A stretch of DNA of 7,026 nt from Desulfobacterales bacterium (GTDB taxonomy: Bacteria; Desulfobacterota; Desulfobacteria; Desulfobacterales; JAUCGF01). The notes under the pieces are model-generated. The model was not told the DNA's origin, made no database searches, and saw only the letters and a list, made by a program, of their open reading frames with translations. The position numbers were made by a program, and so were the translations under genes. This document shows, piece by piece, positions 6,341-7,026 of this stretch. Location: assembly GCA_029940345.1 (NCBI GenBank), contig JAOZRC010000281.1, positions 1-7,026 on the forward strand, in the 5' to 3' direction. Each line of letters begins with the position of its first letter. The stretch's first letter is position 1.

Positions 6341-6414
6341 GTAAAGCGGAAAGCTGTTCCGCTTCTTCAACCTTGATGTGGCTATGAACGATGCGGAACA
6401 GCTTTCCGCTTTAC
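6341..6414. repeat. Inverted pair of REP-like hairpins (BIME-like), upstream pair
   Basis: A perfect 22-bp inverted repeat (arms 6341-6362 and 6393-6414; arm core GTAAAGCGGAAAGCTG) encloses a 30-base spacer. Each arm is also a hairpin on its own. The left is AAGCGGAA/TTCCGCTT with loop AGCTG (6344-6364); the right is GCGGAA/TTCCGC with loop CAGCT (6393-6409). An outer AGCGCA (6323-6328) also pairs with TGCGCT (6416-6421). The element lies between two convergent genes and could act as a transcription barrier, but neither strand shows a U-tract after the stems. Confidence 0.88.
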
Positions 6415-6475
6415 ATGCGCTACATCATATTGGAATCCGCCTACGGTGACAAATTGCGGTTGCGTTGTTAGCGAG

Positions 6476-6526
6476 GCAAACTGAAGTTTGCACTCCGGAA
6501 TGGGGAAGTCATTTCGTTCCCGTTCC
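6476..6526. repeat. Two adjacent small hairpins at the 3' side of the holin-family gene
   Basis: GCAAACT (6476-6482) pairs with AGTTTGC (6485-6491). Next to it, GGAATGGGGAA (6497-6507) pairs with TTCCCGTTCC (6517-6526) with one wobble and one bulge. The second hairpin ends directly at the stop codon of the minus-strand gene. They may protect or end that transcript, but there is no clear U-tract, so I do not call a terminator. Confidence 0.55.
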
Positions 6527-6871
6527 TTATGTTGCAGACAGAAGCATCCAACGGAGGCCGCTATTGATCACCGTAATCAAAAATGCGGCGATCAGGGTGT
6601 TCAAGAGGCCATCGATCTCGAAATCATCAACCAGGTGATCCGTTAGCCAAAGCAGGGCCGCATTCACCACGAAGTTAAACAAACCCAATGTGATAAAAAT
6701 AAACGGCATTGCTATAAAACGCAATAACCAGCCCACCAAGAGATTAATCAGGCTGTAAACTACCGCCACCCATAAAGTAGTCCATATATTTTTGATTTTT
6801 ATGCCGGGCATGATATTGGCCACGATGAAGATGGCTACGGAAAGCAACAGAAGACTCCATAAATACTGCAT
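6527..6871 (-). CDS. Phage holin family (superfamily IV, YvlD-like) small membrane protein
   Basis: Integral membrane protein of 114 residues, almost entirely hydrophobic, with four predicted helices near 4-21, 30-50, 53-76 and 88-110. The pattern ANIMPGIKIKN after helix 1, NLLVGWLLR, and MPFIFITLGLFNFVVNAALLW (helix 3, in particular TLGLFNFVVNA) is characteristic of the 'mycobacterial 4-TMS phage holin, superfamily IV' family (Pfam PF04020 as I recall it). The length is typical. ATG is at 6869-6871 and TAA at 6527-6529. A strong AAAGGAG (6879-6885, minus strand) lies 7 bases upstream and fixes the start. Despite the name, members are widespread chromosomal proteins of uncertain function, and no lysis or phage genes are nearby. 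It is convergent with the QueG-like gene and stands alone in the window. No convincing promoter is seen upstream. Confidence 0.88.
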   Translation of the reverse strand: MQYLWSLLLLSVAIFIVANIMPGIKIKNIWTTLWVAVVYSLINLLVGWLLRFIAMPFIFITLGLFNFVVNAALLWLTDHLVDDFEIDGLLNTLIAAFLITVINSGLRWMLLSAT

Positions 6872-6878
6872 TATTAAA

Positions 6879-6885
6879 CTCCTTT
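6879..6885 (-). promoter_or_regulatory. Ribosome binding site of the holin-family gene
   Basis: On the minus strand the bases read AAAGGAG, 7 bases before the ATG at 6871-6869. This is a near-consensus Shine-Dalgarno sequence and supports the start choice. Confidence 0.8.
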
Positions 6886-6950
6886 GTTAGTTGTTGTCAT
6901 TTACCAAACTGATGTTGTATTAATAGACGTAACCGTTTACTCCCCCCATG

Positions 6951-7020
6951 AGCGGAACGGCTTTTCGCTTCACATAATCACAACCGTGCGTGAGGGTGTA
7001 GCGCGGGAAGCTGTCCCGCG
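6951..7020. repeat. Inverted pair of REP-like hairpins (BIME-like), right-edge pair
   Basis: GCGGAACGGCTTTTCGC (6952-6968) and the segment at 7001-7020 (CGCGGGA, loop AGCTG, TCCCGCG) are each small hairpins. They are related to each other in inverted orientation and to the units at 6341-6414. The last unit has the same AGCTG loop as the unit at 6344-6364. Arm identity is lower than in the upstream pair, with several substitutions, some of them compensatory within the stem. The element runs close to the window's right edge and may continue beyond it. Confidence 0.75.
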
Positions 7021-7026
7021 TTAGCT

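Noticed and set aside
6155..6376. Plus-strand open frame of 73 codons overlapping the end of the QueG-like gene
   Set aside because: It is out of frame with the conserved Fe-S motifs and runs into the inverted repeat; no ribosome binding site supports it.
6527..6871. Holin-family gene as evidence of a prophage
   Set aside because: This family is mostly chromosomal and no lysis, structural or integrase gene is in the window.

Overview
The window reads as ordinary bacterial chromosome, densely coded and of moderate GC. No gene fixes the taxon. The mix of interspersed palindromic repeats, an Opp/Dpp-type transporter and a short QueG-like double [4Fe-4S] protein would suit an anaerobic Gram-negative bacterium, with Desulfobacterota/Desulfobacterales as my best guess. 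That placement is inference from repeat and gene flavour only, not from a marker gene.

Positions 1-5542 hold a peptide/nickel-type (Opp/Dpp) ABC importer on the + strand in the classic order. First comes the substrate-binding protein, truncated by the window's left edge (2-1204). Two inner-membrane permeases follow (1435-2424 and 2417-3385), then two ATPases (3586-4557 and 4547-5542). The permease pair and the ATPase pair each overlap by a few bases, which suggests translational coupling. The binding-protein/permease and permease/ATPase junctions are instead separated by about 230 and 200 bases filled with inverted-repeat elements. Only 20 bases after the second ATPase, behind a strong ribosome binding site, lies a 247-residue QueG-like iron-sulfur protein (5563-6306), probably the last gene of the transcription unit. 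Together the first five genes would bind a peptide or similar oligomeric solute in the periplasm and import it using ATP. The role of the sixth is unknown.

Positions 6307-7026 hold a convergent minus-strand gene for a four-helix membrane protein of the 'phage holin family, superfamily IV' type (6527-6871). It is bracketed by two inverted pairs of small hairpins of one repeat family (6341-6414 and 6951-7020).

I did not find a defence system, CRISPR array, RNA gene, insertion sequence or clearly novel multi-gene system. The points most worth a second look are the four repeat families packed into the non-coding gaps (especially the nested palindrome at 1223-1398 and the BIME-like units around the holin-family gene), the QueG-like protein joined to the transporter operon, and the start site of the first ATPase, which a naive gene call would place upstream of a repeat.
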